Shown in pieces: positions 7,515 through 15,836 of a stretch of DNA of 64,000 nt. Positions within the stretch are counted from its first letter, which is position 1; every line of letters begins with the position of its first letter. This DNA is from Marisimplicoccus sp038147335. Its GTDB lineage: Bacteria; Bacteroidota; Bacteroidia; Flavobacteriales; Flavobacteriaceae. The stretch lies in the NCBI GenBank assembly GCA_038147335.1, contig JAYQTK010000002.1, positions 62,001-126,000 of the forward strand. The letters run 5' to 3'. A model generated the notes under the pieces. It made no database searches, had not been told where the DNA came from, and saw nothing but the letters and a program-made list of their open reading frames with translations. The translations under genes were made by a program, and so were the position numbers.

Positions 7515-7948
7515 CTATATGGATCTTTACTTTGATTGCAACCTTTGTTGTAACTGAGTTTACTGCTTGGTTTAACCATAAATATATTATGCATGGACCT
7601 TTGTGGATTCTTCACAAAGACCATCATAAAAAAGACCATAATTCTTGGTTTGAAAGAAATGATTTATTTTTCTTTTTCTATGCTTTTCTGAGCTTTAGTT
7701 TTGTTGTTCTTTGGGGTGAAGGCTTTTGGCTAGGACTCCCAATTGCTATTGGCATAGGACTTTATGGTCTAGCATATTTTATTGTTCATGATGTTTTTAT
7801 TCATCAAAGATTCAAGATGTTTAGAAATATTGATAATAAATATGCTCGAGGAGTCAGAAGAGCACATAAAATACATCATAAAAATATAAATAAAGAGGGA
7901 GGCGAATGCTTTGGAATGTTAATTGTTCCCTTCAAATATTTTAAATAA
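7505..7948 (+). CDS. crtZ: Beta-carotene hydroxylase (fatty acid hydroxylase superfamily)
   Basis: 147-residue membrane di-iron enzyme that adds hydroxyls to the beta-ionone rings of carotene, giving zeaxanthin. The four histidine motifs are all present: HKYIMH, HKDHHKK, HDVFIHQRF and HKIHHK. Hydrophobic helices lie at the N-terminus (IAIWIFTLIATFVVTEF) and in the middle (FAFLSFSFVVLWG and AIGIGLYGLAYFIV). It overlaps crtB by 10 nt and converges directly on the SurA-like gene. Zeaxanthin is the usual pigment of marine flavobacteria, and it can support light-related functions, though no rhodopsin gene is visible here. Confidence 0.93.
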   Translation: MDIAIWIFTLIATFVVTEFTAWFNHKYIMHGPLWILHKDHHKKDHNSWFERNDLFFFFYAFLSFSFVVLWGEGFWLGLPIAIGIGLYGLAYFIVHDVFIHQRFKMFRNIDNKYARGVRRAHKIHHKNINKEGGECFGMLIVPFKYFK

Positions 7949-9295
7949 CTACTCTTTTTTCCAATTATAAACAAAGTTACAATAATTGCTCTCTGAGTTA
8001 ATGTTTACGTAGGTTTCATTGATCTTGTCCTCCATCCATCTCTTAACAGTCTTTAATTGCTTTTCAGTCAAAGCTAAATCTTTAATCTTCACATAATCTT
8101 TAGAGAAATCTGCAACATGTTCATCAAATCTATTAGTAACTTTTAGAATCTTGTATTTAGATATAAAGTTATCAGAGTTATCAAGAAGAGGCATACTCAT
8201 TTGATTATCCTCAAGATCTTTGACCTGAGAGTATAGGAGAGGGTCCATTTTAGTAAGTTCAAATCTAGTGTCATTTGTACTTGGATTAATTATAACACCT
8301 CCATTTAACCTAGTCTCTTTTTCATCTGAAAACTGAAGTGCTGCATCTGAAAAAGTAATTTCACCATTTGATATTCTCTCTCTTATTCTGTCAATTTCCT
8401 CTTTTGCAGCGTTCATCTCAGCTTCTGAAATTTTAGGAATAAGAAGTATGTGTCTAACGTCAATTTCCTGCCCCCTAACCTTATCTAATTGAATAATGTG
8501 CCAACCAAATTGCGATTTAAAAGGTTGAGATATTTCACCTTCTGTAAGGCTAAAAGCAACATCCCTAAATGTTTTGTCTTCTCTAGGTTTTTTTCTATTT
8601 AAAGTGTAACGACCACCTTTACTTCTTGAGCCTGGATCCTGAGAATATAAAAGAGCTTTAGAAGCAAAGCTCATACCACCTTCAAGAATATCCTCTCTAA
8701 ATAACTTCAACTGATCTTCAATTCTCTGGTTTTCTTCATCGGAAACTTTTGGTTCAACAACGATCTGAGCAATTTCTAATTCAGTACCAAAAATAGGAAG
8801 GTCAATTTTAGGAATTGCATTAAAGAACTGTCTAACTTCTTCAGGAGTTATTTCAACTTTCTCCACAATATTCTGCTGCATCATCTCAGATAGTCTCTGT
8901 GTTTTGTTTATTTCAAATAATTCATCTCTAAATGATATTTCATCTCTTTTATTATAAAACTCAAGAACTTTTTCTATACCACCTAGTTGCTCTGTGAAAT
9001 ACTCAATTTGTCTATCAACATAATCATATATTTCATTATCAGACAATTCTAGACTATCTTGAATTGCATGGTGAGCATATAACTTATCTTCCATTAATTT
9101 ACCTAGAAGCTGACACTTTGAAATTCCTCTTGTGGAAAGCCCTTGAGACTCCATATCAATAAGAACTTTATCTATATCAGAGTCTAGGATAATAAAATCC
9201 CCTACCACAGACGAAATACCATCAACTTTTATTCTCTCTTGTGAGAATGATAGTTGAAATAAAAGAATTAACAATAGACTATTTAAAAACTTCAT
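7949..9295 (-). CDS. SurA-like periplasmic peptidyl-prolyl isomerase with two parvulin domains
   Basis: 448 residues with a signal peptide (MKFLNSLLLILLFQLSFSQ). A SurA-type N-terminal helical chaperone region precedes two parvulin domains: the first around residues 170-280 (ELEIAQIVVEPK, SQDPGSRSKGGRY, QFGWHIIQLDKV) and the second from about 284 (DVRHILLIPK, FSDEKETRLNGG). The likely role is folding of outer-membrane proteins in the periplasm. The gene overlaps the upstream lipoprotein gene by 17 nt, which itself follows guaB by 3 nt, so all three form one operon. Confidence 0.88.
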   Translation of the reverse strand: MKFLNSLLLILLFQLSFSQERIKVDGISSVVGDFIILDSDIDKVLIDMESQGLSTRGISKCQLLGKLMEDKLYAHHAIQDSLELSDNEIYDYVDRQIEYFTEQLGGIEKVLEFYNKRDEISFRDELFEINKTQRLSEMMQQNIVEKVEITPEEVRQFFNAIPKIDLPIFGTELEIAQIVVEPKVSDEENQRIEDQLKLFREDILEGGMSFASKALLYSQDPGSRSKGGRYTLNRKKPREDKTFRDVAFSLTEGEISQPFKSQFGWHIIQLDKVRGQEIDVRHILLIPKISEAEMNAAKEEIDRIRERISNGEITFSDAALQFSDEKETRLNGGVIINPSTNDTRFELTKMDPLLYSQVKDLEDNQMSMPLLDNSDNFISKYKILKVTNRFDEHVADFSKDYVKIKDLALTEKQLKTVKRWMEDKINETYVNINSESNYCNFVYNWKKE

Positions 9296-10115
9296 ATTTA
9301 CTAGATTTTAGAGCATCATTCAAAATTTCTTTATTAATATTTTGAATTAAGTTTAGTTTTCTTTGGTTAATAATATTTGATTTAATTCTATCGTAAAGAT
9401 AAGATAATGGAGGAATATTTCCTGATTTTAGCAGATCCTTAACAATGAAGTAATTTGTATATTGATCATCCTCAAATTCATAAAGTCTATTTATTCTCAT
9501 ATAATTAGATTTATTTTTTTGATTTATAAATTCAATAGAAGAAATTACCTCCCTTTCTGTAAACCACACAGTATCATTTATTTTTAAATCTGCAAATTGA
9601 AAATTAAGTGAATCAAGGAAATCCCTGTCACTTTCATTAAGTCTTTGAATGTACCTCCTTATTCTACTAATATTAATATTATCGCTAGGAACTTTAAGAT
9701 ACCTATACTTTAGAAGATTTTCGTTAAGCTTAAAATTATCAATATTCATGTTATAAAATGACTCAATTTCTTGGTCGGTGACAATTGAATCTATTCTAGA
9801 ATTGACAATTAAGTCCTTGTAAGAATTAATATAAAGATCAACTTTATATTTTTCAACTAATAAGTCAAGGTCATTTTTTTTTGATTGAGAAAGATTAGTT
9901 AGGGATAAATCATATAAGATTTTTTCTTTAGCCCATGTTTCAATATAATTTAGGTACCTAAGTATACTATCTTGTTCAGATGAAAATGAAGGCAATTGGT
10001 TTTGATACAAAAAGTTCTCACCAGCTCTAGCAATCAAATCATTTGAATTATTATCGCTAATATTAGAACAAGAAGTCAATAATAATGTAGTAAATATGAA
10101 TAAGGATCTTTTCAA
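9279..10115 (-). CDS. Lipoprotein resembling a SurA N-terminal region without a parvulin domain
   Basis: 278 residues beginning with a lipoprotein signal MKRSLFIFTTLLLTSCSN; the start codon is TTG and I see no better one. The body is mostly helical and charged (LARAGENFLYQNQL-like opening, TDQEIESFYNMN), which recalls the helical chaperone part of SurA/PpiC proteins, but no parvulin signature is present. The opening with an 'xVxARVGxxxL'-type pattern (DLIARAGENFLYQNQL) also fits SurA-type N-termini. It lies between guaB and the SurA-like gene and overlaps the latter, so a joint role in outer-membrane protein folding is reasonable inference. Confidence 0.65.
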   Translation of the reverse strand: MKRSLFIFTTLLLTSCSNISDNNSNDLIARAGENFLYQNQLPSFSSEQDSILRYLNYIETWAKEKILYDLSLTNLSQSKKNDLDLLVEKYKVDLYINSYKDLIVNSRIDSIVTDQEIESFYNMNIDNFKLNENLLKYRYLKVPSDNINISRIRRYIQRLNESDRDFLDSLNFQFADLKINDTVWFTEREVISSIEFINQKNKSNYMRINRLYEFEDDQYTNYFIVKDLLKSGNIPPLSYLYDRIKSNIINQRKLNLIQNINKEILNDALKSSKYEVFK

Positions 10116-10118
10116 TGA

Positions 10119-11594
10119 CTATAATTTAGGAGGACTATAATTAGGAGCCTCCTTTGTAATTGATACATTATGAGGATGGCTTTCCCTAATTCCTGATCCT
10201 GTAATTTTTACAAATTTAGATGAATTTTTAAGTGATTCTATATCTTTAGATCCGCAATAACCCATTCCAGATCTCAAACCACCCACAAATTGGTGAATAC
10301 TTTCATTTAATTGACCTTTATAAGGAACCCTTCCAACAATTCCTTCAGGGACTAATTTTTTATCATCAGATTGATCTGACTGGAAGTAGCGATCTTTACT
10401 ACCTTTTTGCATTGCTTCGACTGATCCCATTCCTCTGTATGTTTTAAATTTTCTACCCTCATAAATAACAGTTTCACCAGGAGATTCTTCAGTTCCAGCT
10501 AGAAGAGATCCCAGCATAACAGTATCAGCACCAGCAGCAATTGCTTTTGCAATATCACCAGTGAATTTTACTCCACCATCAGCTATTAGTGGAATTGGTG
10601 AATTTTTTAATACTTCTGCAACATTTATGATTGCAGATAATTGAGGATATCCAACTCCAGCAACAACTCTTGTAGTACATATTGAACCTGGTCCAATTCC
10701 TACCTTAATTGCATCAGCACCATTTTCTTTTAAATATTCAGCAGCATCAGCGGAGGCAATGTTACCAACAATTATATCTATATCACTATATAAATCTTTG
10801 AGGCTTTTTAGGACATCTCCCACTCTACTTGAATGTGCATGAGCAGTATCAACAACAATAGCATCTACTCCACTCTCAACTAGTTTTTTGGCTCTTTTTT
10901 TATAATCACTGTCAGTACCAATTGCAGCGGCTACCATTAATCTTCCTAGTTTATCTTTATTAGAGATTGGTTTTTCAGAGTGTTTGTTAATATCTCTAAA
11001 TGTAATTAGACCCATTAATATACCTTTTGAGTCAACAACAGGTAATTTTTCAATTTTGTGAGTTTGCAAAATTTCTTCAGCTTCTATTAATGATGTACCT
11101 ACATCAGCTGTAATCAATTTTTTACTTGTCATTACATCAGAGAGTTTCTTTGAATTGTCTTTTTCAAACCTTAAGTCACGGTTAGTTACAATTCCAATTA
11201 ACTTACCAGAATTTGAAACAATTGGAATACCTCCAATTTTATATTTTTTCATATTATTTTTTGCATCTATAACTAGAGAGTCTTTTGTAAGAGTTACCGG
11301 GTCTATAATCATTCCTGATTCAGCTCTTTTTACTAACCTAACTTCATTGGACTGGTCTTCGATAGATAGATTCTTATGTATTACTCCAATACCACCTTCA
11401 CTAGCAATAGCAATAGCCATTTTACTTTCTGTAACTGTATCCATAGCAGCAGAAACTATAGGAATATTTAGATCAATATTTCTACTGAATTTTGTTTTTA
11501 AGGAAACTTCTGACGGAAGGACTTCTGAATATGCAGGGACGAGCAGTACATCGTCATATGTTAGTCCCTCACCTACAAATTTTGATTTAGACAT
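10119..11594 (-). CDS. guaB: Inosine-5'-monophosphate dehydrogenase
   Basis: 491 residues. The enzyme oxidises IMP to XMP with NAD, the first step of GMP synthesis. N-terminal GLTYDDVLLVPAYSEV, a pair of CBS domains at about residues 95-210, the catalytic loop GPGSICTTRVVAGVG with its cysteine near residue 306, and the flap sequence EGRKFKTYRGMGS are all present. The ATG at 11594 is preferred over an upstream TTG. It heads an operon with a lipoprotein and a SurA-like gene, a link with no obvious metabolic reason. Confidence 0.96.
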   Translation of the reverse strand: MSKSKFVGEGLTYDDVLLVPAYSEVLPSEVSLKTKFSRNIDLNIPIVSAAMDTVTESKMAIAIASEGGIGVIHKNLSIEDQSNEVRLVKRAESGMIIDPVTLTKDSLVIDAKNNMKKYKIGGIPIVSNSGKLIGIVTNRDLRFEKDNSKKLSDVMTSKKLITADVGTSLIEAEEILQTHKIEKLPVVDSKGILMGLITFRDINKHSEKPISNKDKLGRLMVAAAIGTDSDYKKRAKKLVESGVDAIVVDTAHAHSSRVGDVLKSLKDLYSDIDIIVGNIASADAAEYLKENGADAIKVGIGPGSICTTRVVAGVGYPQLSAIINVAEVLKNSPIPLIADGGVKFTGDIAKAIAAGADTVMLGSLLAGTEESPGETVIYEGRKFKTYRGMGSVEAMQKGSKDRYFQSDQSDDKKLVPEGIVGRVPYKGQLNESIHQFVGGLRSGMGYCGSKDIESLKNSSKFVKITGSGIRESHPHNVSITKEAPNYSPPKL

Positions 11595-11622
11595 AAGCAA
11601 TTAATTATAAACTAATTGCATG

Positions 11623-11630
11623 CAAATATA
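11623..11630 (-). promoter_or_regulatory. -7 element TATATTTG of guaB
   Basis: The minus strand reads TATATTTG, about 28 nt upstream of the guaB ATG. A second TAAATTTG lies 10 nt further upstream, so the exact element in use is uncertain. Confidence 0.4.
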
Positions 11631-11651
11631 CAAATTTAAATCAAGTGAGAT

Positions 11652-12237
11652 CTATATAAGTATAAGCAGACCTATTATTATAAAAATCAAAGATTTAAAG
11701 TACTTAAGCATTTTATTATTTGAGTCTATACTTGTATACTTTATCAATTTATTAGCTATCAATGAGACAGAAACAAAAACAAGTAAAGCTTGAAATATAA
11801 AAACAAAGCCTAATATTAGAAATTGATTTGAAATTTTAATTGTATCTGAAAACAAGAAGTTTGGAAAATAAGCAATAAAAAAAATTAAAACTTTTGGATT
11901 TATAAGGTTCATGTAAAGACCTCTTAGAAAAAAGTTTGCTATTCAAGCTCTTGTTAATTTTATTTTCCGACTTTATCTCTATGTAGGCTAGATAGAAGAG
12001 ATATATAGTGCCAAAATATTTTAAAAAAGTAATTAGCGATTTATTACTCTCAATTAATGCGGAAAGCCCAAAAACCAGAAACATTGTATGAAATATTAAT
12101 CCTGTACATAAACCTAAGGAGGTTATTATTCCATTTTTCCTCTTTTCTAAGCTTTGATTAACAACAAATAAGATATCTGGACCTGGCATCAAGGTTAGAG
12201 CTAATGATGATATAAGAAACAATAATATTTCCTGCAT
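11652..12237 (-). pseudogene. LysE/RhtB-family amino acid exporter, frameshifted
   Basis: The first part (from the ATG at 12237) has the family opening LTLMPGPDILFVVNQSL and a Gly-rich second helix (GLCTGLIFHTMFLVFG). The frame is lost at a run of six A on the plus strand (11928-11933); continuing one frame over gives LRGLYMNLINPKVLIFFIAYFPNF and two more helices down to a stop at 11652. That second part carries the conserved NPK motif. Removing one base from the homopolymer restores a normal protein of about 195 residues. It may be a true pseudogene, a sequencing error, or be rescued by slippage. Confidence 0.75.
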
Positions 12238-12258
12238 TTTATGAATTTAATTATTATT

Positions 12259-12266
12259 TATATTTG
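12259..12266 (+). promoter_or_regulatory. -7 element TATATTTG of the DUF3050 gene
   Basis: TATATTTG matches TAnnTTTG and ends 16 nt before the ATG at 12283. No clear -33 TTG. Confidence 0.4.
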
Positions 12267-12282
12267 AGCCCAAAATATTTCT

Positions 12283-13062
12283 ATGAATAATATTGCTCAA
12301 AATCTTGAACCACTAAAAAATAAATTAAGAAACCACTCTCTATATAATTCTATCGAAAGTATTGAAGATCTAAAAATTTTTACAAATGCTCATGTCTATG
12401 CTGTATGGGATTTTATGTCACTATTAAAATTTTTACAAATTAATTTAACCTCTATTTCAGTTCCATGGTATCCAAGTAATAATACTTCTACTGCTAAACT
12501 TATAAACGAAATTGTTGCTGGCGAAGAAACAGATGAAAATGAACAAGGAAAACCAATGTCACATTTTGAAATGTATTTAGATTCAATTGAATCATTTGGT
12601 GTTAAAACTGATCTTATATTAAATAATATTAACTCATTAAACTCATTAAATACAATTAATAATGATATAGAAAAACTTGAAATAAAGGACTATATCAAAG
12701 ATTTTTTAAAATTTACATTTTCAGTAATTAATAAAGGTAAAATTCATGAAGTGGCTGCAGTATTTACTTTTGGTAGAGAAGACCTTATTCCTGATATGTT
12801 TATGCCTCTATTGGAAGGAATAAATTCAAAAAATAATGAATTGAATAAATTAATTTATTACTTTAAGCGTCATATTGAAGTTGATGGTGATATGCATGGA
12901 CCTATGTCTATGGAAATGCTCTCATATTTATGCAATAATGATGAAGAAAAAATATCAGAAGCAAAATCAATTTCAGAGAAAGCCCTTCTTTCCAGAATAT
13001 CCTTATGGGATGGTATAGAAAATGAAATAAAAACCAAGAAAAATTACTATGAAAAAGTTTAA
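12283..13062 (+). CDS. DUF3050 protein (heme-oxygenase-like fold)
   Basis: 259 residues. The sequence matches the DUF3050 family pattern: an N-terminal HSLYNSIESIEDLKIFTNAH, then VYAVWDFMSLLKFLQ, a conserved E-x-DE segment followed by SHFEMYLD, a central EVAAVFTFGREDLIPDMF, and a C-terminal YFKRHIEVDGDMHGP. The conserved His, Glu and Asp residues fit helical di-metal oxidases of the heme-oxygenase-like superfamily. The substrate is unknown. The stop overlaps the M28 peptidase start by 14 nt. Confidence 0.85.
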   Translation: MNNIAQNLEPLKNKLRNHSLYNSIESIEDLKIFTNAHVYAVWDFMSLLKFLQINLTSISVPWYPSNNTSTAKLINEIVAGEETDENEQGKPMSHFEMYLDSIESFGVKTDLILNNINSLNSLNTINNDIEKLEIKDYIKDFLKFTFSVINKGKIHEVAAVFTFGREDLIPDMFMPLLEGINSKNNELNKLIYYFKRHIEVDGDMHGPMSMEMLSYLCNNDEEKISEAKSISEKALLSRISLWDGIENEIKTKKNYYEKV

Positions 13063-14134
13063 TTTATTTATACTAACTCTATTTATCTCAAATGTATTCT
13101 CGCAAAATATTTCAAATAAGTATGCTGAGACTATTACATCAGAGGAATTAAAATCTCTTCTATATGTTTATGCATCTGATAGTTTTGAGGGAAGAGAAGC
13201 TGGGACTAAAGGTGAAATATTAGCTGTGGAATTTATTAGAGATTTTTATTTGAAAAATGATATAAAGCCAGCAAAAGGTACTGAAGATTATTTTCAAAAA
13301 ATGGAGATAACCACACCTCAAAGAATATCATTACCAGATAAAATTCCAGACTCAGTAAGAACATTTATGCAAAATGGAGATATGGAAAAATTAAGAAATT
13401 ACGCAATGGTTGCTGGAGTAAGAACAGGTGGTGAAAAGCTAAATTCTATAAATGTTGCATCCATTATTGAAGGCTCTCATTACCCAAACGAATACATTGT
13501 AATAACTGCACATCTTGATCATGTTGGTATAGAAGGTGAAGATATTTTTAATGGAGCAGATGATGATGGATCAGGTTCTATGGCTCTTTTAGAGATTGCT
13601 CAAGCATTTAAGATGGCTTCTTTAGATGGTTATAGACCAAAAAGATCAATTGTTATTCTTCATGTTTCTGCTGAAGAAAAAGGTCTGCTTGGTTCAGAAT
13701 ATTATACGGATAATCCTCTTTATCCACTTGAGGATACAATCACTAATTTAAATGTTGATATGATTGGAAGAACCGATCCTACAAGAGATTCAGATAATGA
13801 TAATTATATCTATCTAATTGGTACTGATAGATTAAGTTCTATGCTACATGAAACATCTGAAAGAGTAAATAAAAATACTGTTGATCTTGAATTAGATTAT
13901 AGGTTTAATGCATGGGATGATCCAAATAGATTCTATGAGAGAAGTGATCATTATAACTTTGCTAAGAATAATATTCCAGTAATATTTTACTTTAGTGGTA
14001 CTCATGAAGATTATCATGGCCCAGGTGATACACCTGATAAAATTAGATATGATCTTTTAACAAAAAGAACTAAATTGATATTCCATACTGCATGGGAGAT
14101 TGCTAATATGGATGATAAAATTGTAGTAGATTAA
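13049..14134 (+). CDS. Exported M28-family zinc peptidase
   Basis: 361 residues with a signal peptide (MKKFNLFILTLFISNVFSQ). Zinc ligands and catalytic residues of the M28 aminopeptidase family are visible: the H and D in ITAHLDHVGIEG and NGADDDGSGSMA, the EE pair in VSAEEKGLLGSEYY, the D in LNVDMIGR, and the final H in GTHEDYHGPGDTPDKI. It probably removes N-terminal residues from peptides in the periplasm or outside the cell. It overlaps the DUF3050 gene, so the two are co-expressed. Confidence 0.92.
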   Translation: MKKFNLFILTLFISNVFSQNISNKYAETITSEELKSLLYVYASDSFEGREAGTKGEILAVEFIRDFYLKNDIKPAKGTEDYFQKMEITTPQRISLPDKIPDSVRTFMQNGDMEKLRNYAMVAGVRTGGEKLNSINVASIIEGSHYPNEYIVITAHLDHVGIEGEDIFNGADDDGSGSMALLEIAQAFKMASLDGYRPKRSIVILHVSAEEKGLLGSEYYTDNPLYPLEDTITNLNVDMIGRTDPTRDSDNDNYIYLIGTDRLSSMLHETSERVNKNTVDLELDYRFNAWDDPNRFYERSDHYNFAKNNIPVIFYFSGTHEDYHGPGDTPDKIRYDLLTKRTKLIFHTAWEIANMDDKIVVD

Positions 14135-14144
14135 ATTTTTAAAT

Positions 14145-14345
14145 ATGGGAAGTAAATTTTTTGGAAATAAAAATGATAACCGAGAGACAAATGGCAAGAG
14201 GTTATTTAAGGGAAAAAAGTCTAAATCAAAAAATAAGGTTTCTTCAAATTCGAATGCAAAAAGTAAAGCCCAAAGTAAAGGTTTTGCAAACTCTGGTAGT
14301 TCAGGTGTAAGAAAAGTTGGTAGAGGAGGGATAATATCAAATTAA
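14145..14345 (+). CDS. Small basic low-complexity protein, function unknown
   Basis: 66 residues, rich in Lys, Ser, Asn and Gly, without hydrophobic segments. It opens with MGSKFFGNKNDN and ends with GVRKVGRGGIISN. It starts 10 nt after the M28 stop, so it belongs to the same transcript. The composition suggests a nucleic-acid-binding or ribosome-associated role, but nothing specific can be recognised. Confidence 0.6.
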   Translation: MGSKFFGNKNDNRETNGKRLFKGKKSKSKNKVSSNSNAKSKAQSKGFANSGSSGVRKVGRGGIISN

Positions 14346-14938
14346 CATCATAATAAGCAATGATTAAGAATTTCCAGCAAAAAATTAATTTACAAACCAA
14401 AGTAAGAAAAAGGAACATTGATTATTTTTTAGCTCCAAACCCTGTTGTAAAGGATTTCAAAAGAAAAATTGGGATAGTTAATGGAATTCATCCTTGCTAA
14501 TTGGACTAAAGTGGATTTAAATGATCATTTCATAAATGGAAAGATGGAGGGTTCAGGTAAATATAAATGACTATGCAATTTAAATAGAATGTGAACTCTG
14601 AGATGATCAACCAAAGTCTTGCCACTCAATTGTAGGAAGAGATTCCAGGATATGTTGAGAGATTTAAATAGGTAAAATAGAATGCATTTTTGGATGGGTA
14701 CATTTTTCTAAATAGAAAACACTTTTAAGGAACTCTGACTAAAACATCCATTTTATTGATTTATTAATAGTTTTAAAAATACTGTACAATTCTATCAGAT
14801 GAGTTTACTGCCATTTTAGTAGCATTTTTTGAGCTAATTTTTGTAAATTAATTGTTAAAATTCAAAATATACAAGCCAGTCTTAAACCAGATTATTCAAA
14901 ATTAAGGATTAAAAAGAATTTTTTTTAAATAAATAAAA
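14346..14938. other. Gene-free stretch, possible decayed sequence
   Basis: About 590 bp without an intact gene on either strand. The plus strand holds a 46-codon frame at 14360-14500 (opening MIKNFQQKINLQTKVRKRN) and then only short open pieces in changing frames, which looks more like a remnant than a regulatory spacer. No tRNA, repeat or hairpin was seen except the terminator at its right end. Confidence 0.5.
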
Positions 14939-14961
14939 AAACCCTCATTGATTAAGGGTTT
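14939..14961 (-). terminator. Rho-independent terminator after tRNA-His
   Basis: AAACCCT at 14939-14945 pairs with AGGGTTT at 14955-14961 around a nine-base loop. On the minus strand the stem is followed by a T-rich run, so it suits the end of the tRNA-His transcript, 30 nt downstream of the gene. The plus-strand flank is also T-rich, so it may work both ways. Confidence 0.65.
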
Positions 14962-14991
14962 ATTTTATTGATAAATCAGAAGATTTTTTTG

Positions 14992-15066
14992 GGTGGAAGA
15001 CCGGATTCGAACCGGCGACATCTAGAACCACAATCTAGCGCTCTAACCAACTGAGCTACAACCACC
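14992..15066 (-). tRNA. tRNA-His (anticodon GTG), acceptor stem with two U-U mismatches
   Basis: The anticodon stem CTAGA/TCTAG holds loop TTGTGGT with anticodon GTG; D arm GCTC/GAGC and a T arm (GCCGG/CCGGT around TTCGAAT) are normal. The extra G at -1 is encoded opposite C73, as expected for histidine. In the acceptor stem, G1, T2, G3, G4 and G7 pair normally, but T5 faces T68 and T6 faces T67, giving two adjacent U-U mismatches. No CCA is encoded. Confidence 0.9.
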
Positions 15067-15077
15067 ATATTGAGGAG

Positions 15078-15085
15078 CAAAAATA
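15078..15085 (-). promoter_or_regulatory. -7 element TATTTTTG of tRNA-His
   Basis: The minus strand reads TATTTTTG, ending 11 bases before the tRNA-His 5' end. Its distance matches that of the tRNA-Lys promoter. No TTG -33 box was found. Confidence 0.45.
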
Positions 15086-15122
15086 GATGATTTAAAAAAT
15101 ATAATAAAGAATTTTCTAAAAA

Positions 15123-15836
15123 TTATATAAGATCAGATAGATTACTAACAGCAATATTTCTTCTTGACTGAAAGGCTTCTGCATACTCTACATCTATTAG
15201 CCTACCATAATTTTTTGATCTATATGAAATACTTTCAATAAAGTTTTCAGAATTTATTTTAGTTGACGTTGAACTTCCGTCTTTAATAACTTGACTTTTA
15301 TATGCTAAAATTGAATTAATCTTTGTATCCATAAAATTTGAAATATCAATTAAGACATCAGGTTCAAAGTCGTTCCACTGCTGATAATTAAGATTAATTT
15401 TTGGCCTCCATGGGTCTTGACTATTCCCGTCAAAAGATGTTTCAAGCTTTGAAAGACCACTTATAAAAGAGGCATCATATATTAGGTCAGATGCTTTACC
15501 ATGGTCAGAGTGACGATCAATTTGAGTATTGGATAAAATAATATCTGGCTTATAGTGCCTAATTATTTCTACTATTCGAATTTGACTCTCTTTATTATTA
15601 AAAATAAATCCATCCTCAAATTCAAGATTTGTACGAAAAGAAACACCTAATATTTTTGAAGCTTCACTAGCTTCCTTGTCTCTTATTTCAACAGTTCCAT
15701 TTGTACCAAGCTCACCTCTAGTTAAATCAACAATACCTACTTTTTTTCCAGTGGAAGTAGATTTTGCGATTGTACCACCACAACCCATTTCTACATCATC
15801 TGGATGAGCACCGAATGCTAGAATATCTAATTTCAT
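15123..15836 (-). CDS. bshB1: Bacillithiol biosynthesis deacetylase BshB1 (PIG-L family)
   Basis: 237 residues. The family removes acetate from N-acetylglucosaminyl malate in the making of bacillithiol, a low-molecular-weight thiol that stands in for glutathione. Zinc ligands are visible in AFGAHPDDVEMGCGG and in RHSDHGKASDLIYDA; the TRGELGTNG segment is characteristic of BshB1. Its ATG overlaps the stop of the upstream PLP gene as ATGA, so translation is coupled. Together with a glutathione-peroxidase homologue in the same operon this forms a thiol-metabolism unit. Confidence 0.92.
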   Translation of the reverse strand: MKLDILAFGAHPDDVEMGCGGTIAKSTSTGKKVGIVDLTRGELGTNGTVEIRDKEASEASKILGVSFRTNLEFEDGFIFNNKESQIRIVEIIRHYKPDIILSNTQIDRHSDHGKASDLIYDASFISGLSKLETSFDGNSQDPWRPKINLNYQQWNDFEPDVLIDISNFMDTKINSILAYKSQVIKDGSSTSTKINSENFIESISYRSKNYGRLIDVEYAEAFQSRRNIAVSNLSDLI

